Part shown: in pieces, positions 17,775 through 25,461 of the stretch
How positions within the stretch are numbered: position 1 is the stretch's first letter
How the letters are laid out: each line of letters starts with the position of its first letter
NCBI GenBank assembly: GCA_943350875.1
Contig: CALRAL010000002.1
Span: 132,221 to 178,507, forward strand
Reading direction: 5' to 3'
From: Candidatus Nomurabacteria bacterium
GTDB lineage: Bacteria; Patescibacteriota; Minisyncoccia; Phycocordibacterales; UBA9973
DNA length: 46,287 nt
Position numbers and translations under genes: made by a program
Notes under the pieces: model-generated
What the model saw: the letters and a program-made list of their open reading frames with translations, nothing else
Database searches by the model: none
Told to the model about the DNA's origin: nothing

Positions 17775-18506
17775 TTATTTCAACACTTTGTCTATTTTTG
17801 CTGTCACTGTGTCAGTTGGGAGATAGCCGTCGATAGTATCTACGATTTCTCCATTTTTCAAGATGAAACCTTTAGGAGTGCCTGTTACCCCGATTGCCAC
17901 CCCGTTTGATTTTTGTTCCTCTACAGCTTTGGTATATTTACCGTTATCTAAGCACAAATTAAAACTAATAGTATTAAGTCCTAGAGTTTGGGCAAAAGAT
18001 TTTAAATTTGCGTTAGAAAATCCACCTGCATTCTCTCCGTTTTGATGATCAAAAAGATAATCGTGATAGTCCCAGAATTTACCTTGATCACCAGCACATC
18101 TAGCCGCTTCAGCTGATTTTATGGATTCATCTTTTTTGATTGAGTATTTGGGGGGTTTTATAAAAGTTCCTAGGAATGCAAAATCTCTGTAAACTAAATT
18201 AACTTTGCTTTCTGGTAAGTATTTATCTCTCAATTCTTTCTCAGCTTCACTGTGGAATTTCCCACACCATGGACACTGAAAATCCTCATACATTATTACT
18301 GAAATTTTTGCATTTAGGTCGCCCATTATCCTATCTTCTTTTGAAATAGGTGCTAATTCTGCTTTTTTTGGTTCATCTGCTTGTTTATTAGTTTTTCCAT
18401 TATTGGATTTAATCCATGTAAAACCCAGTAAAATAGAGCCAGAAATCAATATTCCAGCTATTATTATCGACATTTGCACTGTTAATTCATCCTTTTTGTT
18501 TTCCAT
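17775..18506 (-). CDS. membrane-anchored DsbA-like thioredoxin-fold oxidoreductase
   Basis: An extracytoplasmic thiol-disulfide oxidoreductase of the DsbA/BdbD type. The 243 aa have one N-terminal transmembrane helix (about 12-32), a Lys-rich linker, then a thioredoxin fold with active site CPWC in MYEDFQCPWCGKFH. An inserted helical domain follows (AARCAGDQGKFWDYHDYLF), and the cis-proline is in GVTGTPKGF. It likely makes disulfides in exported proteins such as the Cys-rich protein at 34692 (inference). It converges on the rpoD/RAYT region. Confidence 0.9.
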   Translation of the reverse strand: MENKKDELTVQMSIIIAGILISGSILLGFTWIKSNNGKTNKQADEPKKAELAPISKEDRIMGDLNAKISVIMYEDFQCPWCGKFHSEAEKELRDKYLPESKVNLVYRDFAFLGTFIKPPKYSIKKDESIKSAEAARCAGDQGKFWDYHDYLFDHQNGENAGGFSNANLKSFAQTLGLNTISFNLCLDNGKYTKAVEEQKSNGVAIGVTGTPKGFILKNGEIVDTIDGYLPTDTVTAKIDKVLK

Positions 18507-18569
18507 TTTTTATTGATTAATTATTAATAGTTATACACCTAATTAGTGTAGCATATATTTTTATTATGT

Positions 18570-18575
18570 TATAAT
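18570..18575 (+). promoter_or_regulatory. extended -10 upstream of DUF378 gene
   Basis: TGTTATAAT (hexamer 18570-18575). It would give a leader of about 60 nt before 18644. No clear -35 is seen. Confidence 0.35.
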
Positions 18576-18643
18576 AATTATATTAAAAAGGTCTTTTTAT
18601 AAATTAACTTTTCCGTAATAAGCGGGAATAAATTAAAAGAATT

Positions 18644-18922
18644 ATGTGTACTAAAAATGGTAGTTGTACTATGAGTATGATTGGTAAAGTTTTGCTTATC
18701 GTCGGTGGTATCAACTGGGGTTTGGTAGGTTTGGGGACACTTTTACAAAGTGGTAGTTCTTGGAATGTAGTAGAGATGATATTTGGTCCTGTTTCCACTC
18801 TTACAAGTATTATTTATGTCTTAGTTGGTATTGCTGGTGTGATGAAAATATTTGGTTGTAAGTGTAGCAAGTGTATGAGCTGTACTTGTTCTACTGATGG
18901 AAACATGGAAAACAAGATGTAA
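18644..18922 (+). CDS. DUF378 family small membrane protein with Cys-rich tail
   Basis: 92 aa with two transmembrane helices. The first contains the DUF378 signature IVGGINWGLVGL; the second covers TSIIYVLVGIAGVMKIF. DUF378 has no established function. The protein begins MCTKNGSCTM and ends with a cluster of cysteines, GCKCSKCMSCTCS, which could bind a metal or be a disulfide target. It is monocistronic between a divergent dsbA-like gene and a 30-bp palindrome. Confidence 0.85.
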   Translation: MCTKNGSCTMSMIGKVLLIVGGINWGLVGLGTLLQSGSSWNVVEMIFGPVSTLTSIIYVLVGIAGVMKIFGCKCSKCMSCTCSTDGNMENKM

Positions 18923-18954
18923 TTTATTTTCTCGCTTTCATTTTGTTTTTAAAC

Positions 18955-18984
18955 AAACCCCGTCGTAAGCTTACGACGGGGTTT
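18955..18984. terminator. 30-bp perfect palindrome after DUF378 gene
   Basis: AAACCCCGTCGTAAG followed by its exact reverse complement. It ends in GGGGTTT and shares the CCGTCG/CGACGG core with hairpins at 5991 and 34071. Probable intrinsic terminator. Confidence 0.65.
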
Positions 18985-19021
18985 GCATTTGAGCCTTAAA
19001 ATGCTATATTATACTATAATT

Positions 19022-20269
19022 ATGACTTTTGTCGGAGAGGCGATATTTTACATCTTTTCTTTTTTATCCTTATATGTGCAGGTGTTTTTTTTGGTTACTT
19101 TTCTTGAAAATAAAGATAAGATAGTTGTTCGTAAGGGGGAAATCAAACTTGGCCATTATCCATCTGTGACTGTTATAGTTCCTTCTTTCAATGAAGAAAA
19201 TACGATTTACAAAACTGTGCTTTCACTTCTAGATTTAAATTATCCTAAAGATAAATTAAAAATTTTATTGGTTGATGATGGTTCTACTGATGGCACATGG
19301 AACATCATAAAAAAGTTTGACAATTGTCCAAACATAAAAATTTTTCAAAAAGAAAATGGTGGTAAATATACTGCTCTAAACCTAGGGTTGTCGCATCTTG
19401 AAACTGATTTTGTGGGTTGTTTAGATGCTGATTCTTTTGTAGAAAAGGAATCATTGATGCGTATTATGAGTTATTTTGAAAGAGATCAAGATACTATGGC
19501 GGTAGCTCCATCTATTATCGCTACTAATTCCAAAAATATAGTTCAAAAAGCACAAAAAGCTGAATACGAGTTAGTGTCTGTCTATATCAAGAAAATGCTT
19601 GGTTTTTTGGGTGCTATTCATATCACTCCTGGCCCCTTTACTATTTTTAAGAGAAAAGTTTTTGACGATTTAGGTCCGTATCGTCATGCTTATAATACTG
19701 AAGATATGGAAATAGCTTGTAGAATGCAGAAAAATCATTATAAGATAGAACAGTGTAACGATGCATATGTTTATACTAATACTCCACCGACGATTAAAAA
19801 GCTTTATAAACAAAGGGTACGTTGGATTTACGGATTTATAAATAATACGATAGACTATCGCAAGATTATTTTTAGGAAAAAATATGGCAATTTTTCACTT
19901 TTTACTATGCCTTCCAATATTATTTCTATCTTCGCCATCAGTTATCTTTTTGCTAGGATGATTTATGATTTTGGTGTCTTTTTGTCTTTAAAAATTACTC
20001 AGTTTGAAACTATCGGTTTTAATTTTCCTTCTAAGACTAATTTTCTTGATCCATTTTTTATAAACACTCACTCTATTCTTTTTATTTCTGTCGTATTGTA
20101 TTCTTTAATGATTTTATCCATTATGTTGGGGAAAAGGATGGTGGAAGGAAAATGGATTTTTTCTGTTAATATAGTATATTTTGTTATCATTTCTAGTCTT
20201 ACTGCCCCTTTTTGTTTTTTAAAAGCTATTTATAACACGATTATATCAAGACAACCAAACTGGAGATAA
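19022..20269 (+). CDS. membrane glycosyltransferase, GT2 family (processive synthase-like)
   Basis: An integral-membrane family 2 glycosyltransferase expected to add or polymerise sugars at the cell surface. One N-terminal helix is followed by the GT-A domain with VIVPSFNEENTIYKTV, LLVDDGSTDGT, the DADS metal motif (GCLDADSF) and the QxxRW-type motif QRVRWIYGF. Four or so C-terminal helices follow, the layout of BcsA/hyaluronan-synthase-like enzymes. The ORF track uses TTG 18983 inside the terminator. ATG 19022 is preferred because TATACT (19010-19015) ends 6 nt before it, as at other leaderless genes here, giving 415 aa. The thioredoxin-like gene follows after 15 bp. Confidence 0.9.
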   Translation: MTFVGEAIFYIFSFLSLYVQVFFLVTFLENKDKIVVRKGEIKLGHYPSVTVIVPSFNEENTIYKTVLSLLDLNYPKDKLKILLVDDGSTDGTWNIIKKFDNCPNIKIFQKENGGKYTALNLGLSHLETDFVGCLDADSFVEKESLMRIMSYFERDQDTMAVAPSIIATNSKNIVQKAQKAEYELVSVYIKKMLGFLGAIHITPGPFTIFKRKVFDDLGPYRHAYNTEDMEIACRMQKNHYKIEQCNDAYVYTNTPPTIKKLYKQRVRWIYGFINNTIDYRKIIFRKKYGNFSLFTMPSNIISIFAISYLFARMIYDFGVFLSLKITQFETIGFNFPSKTNFLDPFFINTHSILFISVVLYSLMILSIMLGKRMVEGKWIFSVNIVYFVIISSLTAPFCFLKAIYNTIISRQPNWR

Positions 20270-20284
20270 AATAAATTTTAAAAT

Positions 20285-20971
20285 ATGGAAAAGAATAATA
20301 AAAATGATTGGAAGAGATATTTAATTGTTTTTCTACTTACAGCAGGAGTTTTCTTGAGTGCCAGTTATATTAGTAATTACTTTGGCAATAAGAAAATTGA
20401 TCAATTAAAATCAATTCAAGATAATATATCTATTGATATTTTATCTTCAGAAACTCAATTTTCTTTACTCTCAGAACTTTCTTGCAAGAATGTTTCTGAT
20501 TCTGTCCTTTCCAATGAGCTTAATGAACTCGGAAGTAAACTAGAATGGGGGGAGCAAAACTTGGGAATGATGGATACTGTTTTATACTTGAAAAAGTATT
20601 ATTCACTTCTTGAAATAAAAGATTATCTTTTGACGAAGAAAATATCTGAACGTTGTAAAACAAAATCTGCATTTATTCTTTACTTTTATACTACCCCAGA
20701 TAATTGTAGTGAATGCAAAAAAGAAGATCTAGTACTGTCTTATCTGAAAGATAATTATCCAGAACTGAAGGTTTATTATTTTGATTACAGTACTGATTTG
20801 TCAGCAGTAAAGGCTATGCTTCATATATACAAAATAGAGGATACCAAGCTCCCAGCTCTTGTGTTAAATGACGATGTTTTGACTGGTTTTCATAGTGTCT
20901 CAGAACTTGAGTCACAAATCCAAAAATCTTTCAAATTTAAAGCATTAAAACTAAAAGAAAATAGTCAGTAA
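20285..20971 (+). CDS. membrane-anchored thioredoxin-like protein
   Basis: 228 aa with an N-terminal transmembrane helix (about 13-30), a helical region of about 100 residues containing one Cys, then a thioredoxin-like domain. The domain reads SAFILYFYTTPDNCSECKKE (CxxC), ends with a KLPALVLNDD cis-Pro-type motif and continues into LTGFHSVSELE. The fold suggests a thiol-disulfide protein facing outside the cell. No named family is recognised. It is co-transcribed with the GT2 gene and converges with the PIG-L gene. Confidence 0.65.
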   Translation: MEKNNKNDWKRYLIVFLLTAGVFLSASYISNYFGNKKIDQLKSIQDNISIDILSSETQFSLLSELSCKNVSDSVLSNELNELGSKLEWGEQNLGMMDTVLYLKKYYSLLEIKDYLLTKKISERCKTKSAFILYFYTTPDNCSECKKEDLVLSYLKDNYPELKVYYFDYSTDLSAVKAMLHIYKIEDTKLPALVLNDDVLTGFHSVSELESQIQKSFKFKALKLKENSQ

Positions 20972-20976
20972 ATAAT

Positions 20977-21859
20977 TTAAGGTATCATATTTACTACTTC
21001 ACAAGCGTAAAACATTGGATGAATATTTTTGCATCTTTCTTGGTAAAATTTTTGGGCTAAATTCCCAATATTGTCACCAAATGACAGGAAGGCTTTTACT
21101 TGGGAGATATATTTATGAATACTACTAACTTTTTCTGATAGTTCTGTCTTGTTTAATTCTATGGGTAATTCTTTAAATTCTATATTTTCTTTTTCTTTCA
21201 AATATGTATTCAAACTACCCATTTGGGCTAAAGCAAACTGTCTGACATATGGGAAATCTTCATAAATAAAAAAATGTGTATTTGTTTGTGTATTTTCTTT
21301 AATTACACCCATTAATGCGTCGTGCATTATCTGATGATCAGGGTGAGTAATCTTTTCTCCAAATGTCGCTGGACCATATATATAAAGTTCCCTGTTTTTA
21401 TTATTTTCAATAATAGATTGTATGTTTTTTATTATATTTTCTCTAATTATTTGGTTTTCATTTGTTTTTCTATATTGAAAATCTGGGTAATCATAGTTTT
21501 TAATAATTGCACCAAAAGGTATCAAAGCTTTTTTATTTTCTTTTGTTCTAGCCAAAACTGCTTCATCACTATCAGAAAAGCCAGATATTTTATCCCAATT
21601 TGTGTGTATTATTTCTGTGGGTCTTTTTGTAAAAAATGTTGCGACTTCGAGCTTGTGTTCACGTTTTGCCATCAATCCTCCCAAAGAAAGCACTCCATCA
21701 TCAAAGTGAGGCGACAAAATTATATCCAATGCTTCTTTCTTTGAAATTTTATTTTGAGTTGGCTTTAAAACTGCTGGTTCTTTTTTATTTGAATAAACAT
21801 AAAAAGCTCCATATATAAATATAGAAATTACAAATAGTATTATAATTTTTTTTATTCAT
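20977..21859 (-). CDS. PIG-L/LmbE family deacetylase, probable membrane anchor in another frame (A8 tract)
   Basis: A zinc-dependent N-acetyl-sugar deacetylase of the PIG-L/LmbE family. The motifs are LSPHFDDGVLSLGG (usual PHPDDE) and HPDHQIMHDAL. The track starts at TTG 21729, but the frame stays open upstream and encodes IIILFVISIFIYGAFYVYSN, a good signal anchor. The only ATG (21859, MNKK) is one base out of frame because of a run of eight A (21846-21853). With seven A the protein would read MNKKIIILFVISIF continuously. So this is either a sequencing indel, slippage or a true frameshift. It is downstream of tRNA-Thr and probably in the rpsB transcript. Confidence 0.75.
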
Positions 21860-21870
21860 ATTATTTCTAG

Positions 21871-21943
21871 AGCCGGCAGGGGGATTCGAACCCGCGACAT
21901 CCGCTTTACAAAAGCGGCGCTCTACCAACTGAGCTATGCCGGC
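21871..21943 (-). tRNA. tRNA-Thr (anticodon TGT)
   Basis: On the minus strand a 73-nt cloverleaf has acceptor GCCGGCA/TGCCGGC, D-arm with TAGCTCAGTTGGTAGAGC, anticodon arm CCGCT-TTTGTAA-AGCGG and T-arm with GGTTCGAATCC. CCA is not encoded. Confidence 0.95.
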
Positions 21944-21983
21944 GTATCTATTTTATTTTAAACAACTAAACTGTCATCTAACT

Positions 21984-22391
21984 TTACTCAATTCCTTCTT
22001 CTTTCTTTATCTGATGCTTTATCTTTCTAATCTTGTGTTTGTATTCGGAAATCATTTTAAGGAACTTGGAACTTTCTTCTTTTAATTCTCTTTCTTTTTC
22101 TGGAATATATTTTGTCTTTATATCATTCAAAACTGCTTTTGCATCTTTATATTTATTTTTAACAAAACTTGAGAACAATACATAAGTTCTGACTGTCTTT
22201 ACTGTTATATTATAGCCATGTCGCCTTACATTGTTTATAGTTATATATTTTAATTCTTTTAAATCTGGCATATCAACTCTAAAGTCATCATCCATCTTTG
22301 TGTTACCCTTTCGAAGGAGGATTATTTTTTTTCCAACTAAGAAACTAATTCCTATTATAGACCCAAAGAATAAAATTAAGAGAAAATACAT
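21984..22391 (-). CDS. small single-pass membrane protein of unknown function
   Basis: 135 aa, not recognised. One N-terminal transmembrane helix (FLLILFFGSIIGISFLV) is followed by a basic segment, a compact middle (ELKYITINNVRRHGYNITVKTVRTYV) and a long C-terminal charged helix, KERELKEESSKFLKMISEYK onward, likely coiled coil. It lies 12 bp after tsf in the rpsB-tsf transcript, ahead of tRNA-Thr. Orientation would place the coil in the cytoplasm if the N-terminus is outside. Confidence 0.7.
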   Translation of the reverse strand: MYFLLILFFGSIIGISFLVGKKIILLRKGNTKMDDDFRVDMPDLKELKYITINNVRRHGYNITVKTVRTYVLFSSFVKNKYKDAKAVLNDIKTKYIPEKERELKEESSKFLKMISEYKHKIRKIKHQIKKEEGIE

Positions 22392-22403
22392 ATTTTTTTT
22401 AAA

Positions 22404-23180
22404 TTAAACAGAAACTTTCTTGACCTCTTTTATCTTAGCTTTTGCTTTTTCTAAAAGTTGTCCCACTGTCTCATCTCCATTCTTAATAAATGGTTGGTCT
22501 AATAGTGTCTTTTCTTTGAAGTATGTTGATATTTTACCCTCAAGCATCTTTTTCTTTATATCTTCTGGTTTATTGATGCTGGCTACCTCTTTGCTAAATA
22601 TTTCTTCCATCATTTTTATAGCATCAGTATTTATGTCATTCTTTGATATGTATTCTGGTTTCATAGCTGTGATGTGCATGGCTATATCTTTAGCAAGTTC
22701 TACATTCCCTCTTTCAAGACTTACTACTACACCAGATTTGTTGTTATGTACATAGCTACCCAATACACTACCTTCTACTATATATACATCCCCGAGTTGT
22801 ATATTTTCTCCAGTTTTCTGAATTACTCCATCTATCATGTTTTTAGCATCTACTTTCATTTTTTCTATGTCGGATGTGAGCACTTCGTCAGCTAGTTTAG
22901 ATAATAGAGAAGTGAAATCTTCATTTTTAGAGACAAAATCAGTTTCACATTGTAGTGCCATCAATACTGCTTTATTACCATTTAATTTTATTACTACAGC
23001 TCCGTCTTTTACTTCGCGGTTTGCTTTTTTAAGTGCTATGTCAGAGCTGGTTTTCTTTAAGATCGCGAGAGCTTTTGTCATATCACCCTCAGCTTCTTCG
23101 AGTGCTCGTCTACATTGCATTACAGAGATACCTGTCGCATCTCTAAGTTCTTTTACTAACTCAGTAGTTATTGTTGCCAT
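22404..23180 (-). CDS. tsf: elongation factor Ts
   Basis: The GDP-GTP exchange factor for EF-Tu. The 258 aa start MATITTELVKELRDATGISV, with the classic UBA-like N-domain (MQCRRALEEAEGDMTKALAIL). The core domain has QCETDFVSKNEDF, and the C-terminal motif TLLDQPFIK is present. It is shorter than E. coli EF-Ts (283). It follows rpsB by 9 bp in the usual order. Confidence 0.96.
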   Translation of the reverse strand: MATITTELVKELRDATGISVMQCRRALEEAEGDMTKALAILKKTSSDIALKKANREVKDGAVVIKLNGNKAVLMALQCETDFVSKNEDFTSLLSKLADEVLTSDIEKMKVDAKNMIDGVIQKTGENIQLGDVYIVEGSVLGSYVHNNKSGVVVSLERGNVELAKDIAMHITAMKPEYISKNDINTDAIKMMEEIFSKEVASINKPEDIKKKMLEGKISTYFKEKTLLDQPFIKNGDETVGQLLEKAKAKIKEVKKVSV

Positions 23181-23189
23181 ATTTTTTAT

Positions 23190-23903
23190 TTATGCCTTAG
23201 TTGGTACAGACATTATACCTGCTTTGTAGGCGTTTGCTATATATGTTGTAAATAATTTAATTGAAGGTATAGAAGCATCATTACCTACGATAGGGTAATC
23301 AATGCCTTTTATGTTTGAATCAGAATTTACAAGGGCTATTACTGGCACATCGTATTTCTTTGCCTCAGTAGCTGCTATGTGTTCTGCTTTTGTGTCTATG
23401 ATAAACAATGCGTCTGGAGTTTTCTTTACACCCACTAAACCGGAATAATATCTGGAGAGTTTTTCCATTTTCTTTGCCATAACTACTCGTTCCTTTTTTG
23501 TATATTTTTCGAGGCTTCCTTCTGCAGAATCTTTACGATAATTCTCAAGGCTATTTATTCTCTTTTTTATTTCTGTAAAATTACTCAAAGTGCCACCGAT
23601 CCACCTCTCTACTACATAAGGCATATCTAGAGACATAGCGATAGTCGTGATTGTATCTTGAGCTTCAGGTTTTGTACCGACAAATAAGACAGTCTTGTTT
23701 TTTGCGCCCAGTTCTTTTACGAACTCCATAGCGCTATTTAGCATCATAGTGGTCTTTTCTAGGTTTATGATGTCAGTCCTGTTCTTTGTAGCTAATATAA
23801 AAGGAGACACAGAAGGGTGTCTTCGGGTCTTTGAATATCCGTAATGCGCTCCAGCGCTAAACATCTGTTCTATCAAAGTTTCGTCGTTTTCTACTTTTTG
23901 CAT
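23190..23903 (-). CDS. rpsB: 30S ribosomal protein S2
   Basis: Small-subunit protein joining late in assembly. The 237 aa contain family signatures GAHYGYSKTRRHPSVSPFI, RWIGGTLSNFTEIKKRI, PDALFIIDTKAEHIAATEA, PVIALVNSDSN and a C-terminus SIKLFTTYIANAY. The ATG lies exactly 6 nt after its -10 (TAGAAT), so the mRNA is predicted to be leaderless and any L1/S2 leader control is unlikely. The upstream -35 lies within a 21-bp repeat also found before proS. Confidence 0.97.
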   Translation of the reverse strand: MQKVENDETLIEQMFSAGAHYGYSKTRRHPSVSPFILATKNRTDIINLEKTTMMLNSAMEFVKELGAKNKTVLFVGTKPEAQDTITTIAMSLDMPYVVERWIGGTLSNFTEIKKRINSLENYRKDSAEGSLEKYTKKERVVMAKKMEKLSRYYSGLVGVKKTPDALFIIDTKAEHIAATEAKKYDVPVIALVNSDSNIKGIDYPIVGNDASIPSIKLFTTYIANAYKAGIMSVPTKA

Positions 23904-23909
23904 ATAAGG

Positions 23910-23938
23910 ATTCTAGCAGAAAGCTGATACTTTTGCAA
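23910..23938 (-). promoter_or_regulatory. rpsB promoter (leaderless)
   Basis: Minus strand: -35 TTGCAA (23938-23933), 17-bp spacer, -10 TAGAAT (23915-23910), then 6 nt to ATG. The -35 lies in the left copy of the 21-bp repeat. Confidence 0.7.
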
Positions 23939-23950
23939 CTTTGACCAAAA

Positions 23951-23973
23951 ATTGCTAAGTCTTGCCTAGCAAT
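23951..23973. repeat. hairpin repeat, left end of insert 2 (inverted)
   Basis: 23 bp, the reverse complement of the repeats at 24689 and 25391 with one mismatch: arms ATTGCTAAG/CTAGCAAT around TCTTGC. It abuts the left 21-bp direct repeat and overlaps the stop region of the hypothetical gene. Confidence 0.7.
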
Positions 23974-24656
23974 TATGGCCAAATTATTTCACCATATGAG
24001 TTATAAAGAGGGACTAAATTTTTTTCATATTCTGTTCCAATCAATCTATCTAATCTAGTTTTTAGCATTTTTATATATTGTTCATTTGAAAAACTAAAAG
24101 GTAAATTTATTTTGCCTGTTTCTGTTTTTCCTCCAATGGTTGGTATTTTGATAGATTTAGTATTCTTTGGATTTTCTAATTGAATAATATTTTTATTTAA
24201 AACAAGAGCGTGAATATTTTTAGGCATGATTTTTTTGTCATAAAAATTTTCAATATAATTTTTGTCTACAAGATTTTTTAGAGAAATATTTTTTAATCCT
24301 TCAAATGATTTTTTATCTAAATCTTTATCTAATAAAATTCCAACCTGACCGGCTTCTGGCCATGGATAATCACCATCTTTAAATGAATAAAGACTTGGAT
24401 CATATATAGTCATATAAGTAAAATTATGATTTTCCCAAGCTGGGTGATTAAATTTACCTCCATACTTCCAATGAACTTGTTTTCTATCTGAGATAGGGTT
24501 GATACCCTCTTTTAAAATTCCAGGTATATTTGGTATTTGGGTCCAGATCAAAAAACCTTCAAATTTTTCAATGTTAATTTTTTTTTGTTCGATTTTTTTA
24601 ATAATTCCTTCTTTTGTAGAATTCTTACTAAAACTAAGGTTCTCATTGAAATTCAT
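23973..24656 (-). CDS. passenger protein of unknown function in RAYT insert 2
   Basis: 227 aa, soluble, not recognised with certainty. It is rich in Lys, Asn and Ile. FEGFLIWTQIPNIPGILKEG is reminiscent of the N-terminal strand-helix of ADP-ribosyltransferase-fold proteins such as DarT (HxxxxxNLxSILKxG), and VGILLDKDL and HALVLNKNIIQ could be later strands. That link is weak, and no catalytic triad is claimed. The -10 TATGAT sits 6 nt before ATG 24656. The gene lies inside the 21-bp direct repeats between two of the insert hairpins, so it travels with the RAYT. A nuclease, toxin or transposition accessory role is possible. Confidence 0.6.
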   Translation of the reverse strand: MNFNENLSFSKNSTKEGIIKKIEQKKINIEKFEGFLIWTQIPNIPGILKEGINPISDRKQVHWKYGGKFNHPAWENHNFTYMTIYDPSLYSFKDGDYPWPEAGQVGILLDKDLDKKSFEGLKNISLKNLVDKNYIENFYDKKIMPKNIHALVLNKNIIQLENPKNTKSIKIPTIGGKTETGKINLPFSFSNEQYIKMLKTRLDRLIGTEYEKNLVPLYNSYGEIIWP

Positions 24657-24688
24657 AAATATATCATAACATTTTATTTATATAATAA

Positions 24689-24711
24689 ATTGCTAGGCAA
24701 GACCTAGCAAT
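24689..24711. repeat. hairpin repeat, middle of insert 2
   Basis: Arms ATTGCTAGG/CCTAGCAAT, loop CAAGA; identical to 25391-25413. It covers the RAYT 2 stop and can terminate transcription on the minus strand. Confidence 0.75.
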
Positions 24712-25367
24712 TTTTCATTGTAGCTTAACCAGCCAAAGACTTCTTCTTGAAATGTTTCTTTGTTTAGAAAATATTTTGGGAAAACTTTTATATTTAGTAT
24801 TTTATTTTGAACCCTCTCTTTTTCCAGGTAATCAAGATAACTTGAATATTTGTAGTTTTGTAAATATTCAAGAGTTTCTTTTTTATTTTTAATTCCATTT
24901 TCCTTCCAATTTTTATCTATTAATTTTACTGGATTTAAATGAATATAAGAGAAAATATATTTTAGGTATCTATCTTCATACAAATGTTCAGACTTAAATT
25001 TACCTTCAAATAAACTCCCGATTCTTTTGTATTTTTTGTTGTAATACATCACATAGGCGGTCATAAGTTTTTGCATAAATTTACTGATACCTTTTTCTTC
25101 TATCTGAGTGATAAGAATATGAAAATGATTAGGCATTAGACAATAAGAACCGATTGATACAATTTGTTTTCCTCTTTCAAAATCATAAGGACTTTCTCCT
25201 TTGGCCAGAGTAAAGATCCTAAAATCATTGGTGGAATTACAAGCGTACATAAGACTCAAAAAGCGGGAATAATCTTCATTATCATGAAAAATTTTCTGTT
25301 TACTATTACCACGATTGTATATATGATAATATTCACCATTGGCTAAATTTATTTTTCGAATAGACAT
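24693..25367 (-). CDS. REP-associated tyrosine transposase-like protein (Y1 HUH, RAYT 2)
   Basis: A Y1-family HUH nuclease/transposase. Seen: N-terminal ANGEYYHIYNRGNSKQKIF, HUH motif LMPNHFHILITQ, candidate catalytic Tyr in AYVMYYNKKYKRIGSLFEG and YIFSYIHLNPVKLIDKNW. ATG 25367 (MSIRKINLANGEYYH) is chosen over the track start because TATAAT ends exactly 6 nt upstream; this gives 224 aa. Identical hairpins flank the gene, as expected for a RAYT and its cognate REP-like targets. RAYTs are usually considered domesticated and act on short palindromes. Here the gene sits in a unit with host-sequence duplication, so recent mobility is possible. Confidence 0.86.
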   Translation of the reverse strand: MSIRKINLANGEYYHIYNRGNSKQKIFHDNEDYSRFLSLMYACNSTNDFRIFTLAKGESPYDFERGKQIVSIGSYCLMPNHFHILITQIEEKGISKFMQKLMTAYVMYYNKKYKRIGSLFEGKFKSEHLYEDRYLKYIFSYIHLNPVKLIDKNWKENGIKNKKETLEYLQNYKYSSYLDYLEKERVQNKILNIKVFPKYFLNKETFQEEVFGWLSYNEKLLGLA

Positions 25368-25390
25368 AAACATATTATATGCCTAAAGAA

Positions 25391-25413
25391 ATTGCTAGGC
25401 AAGACCTAGCAAT
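25391..25413. repeat. hairpin repeat, right end of insert 2
   Basis: Arms ATTGCTAGG/CCTAGCAAT, loop CAAGA, separated from the right 21-bp direct repeat by only two T. Exact copy of 24689-24711. Confidence 0.75.
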
Positions 25414-25426
25414 TTCTTTTGCAACT

Positions 25427-25455
25427 TTGACCAAAAGGGATTTTTCGGGTAGGAT
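25427..25455 (+). promoter_or_regulatory. proS promoter (leaderless)
   Basis: -35 TTGACC (25427-25432), 17-bp spacer, -10 TAGGAT (25450-25455), then 6 nt to ATG 25462. The -35 lies in the right 21-bp repeat of insert 2. Confidence 0.7.
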
Positions 25456-25461
25456 AGAGGG

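Larger units (their letters stand above)
23930..25436. mobile_element. RAYT insert 2, bracketed by 21-bp direct repeats of the rpsB/proS promoter
   Basis: The 21-bp sequence CTTTTGCAACTTTGACCAAA plus A occurs at 23930-23950 and 25416-25436. The left copy supplies the rpsB -35 on the minus strand and the right copy supplies the proS -35 on the plus strand. Removing one copy and everything between restores one divergent promoter region. Inside are a hypothetical gene, a RAYT gene and three hairpins with the same loop, one directly inside each direct repeat and one between the genes. Confidence 0.78.
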
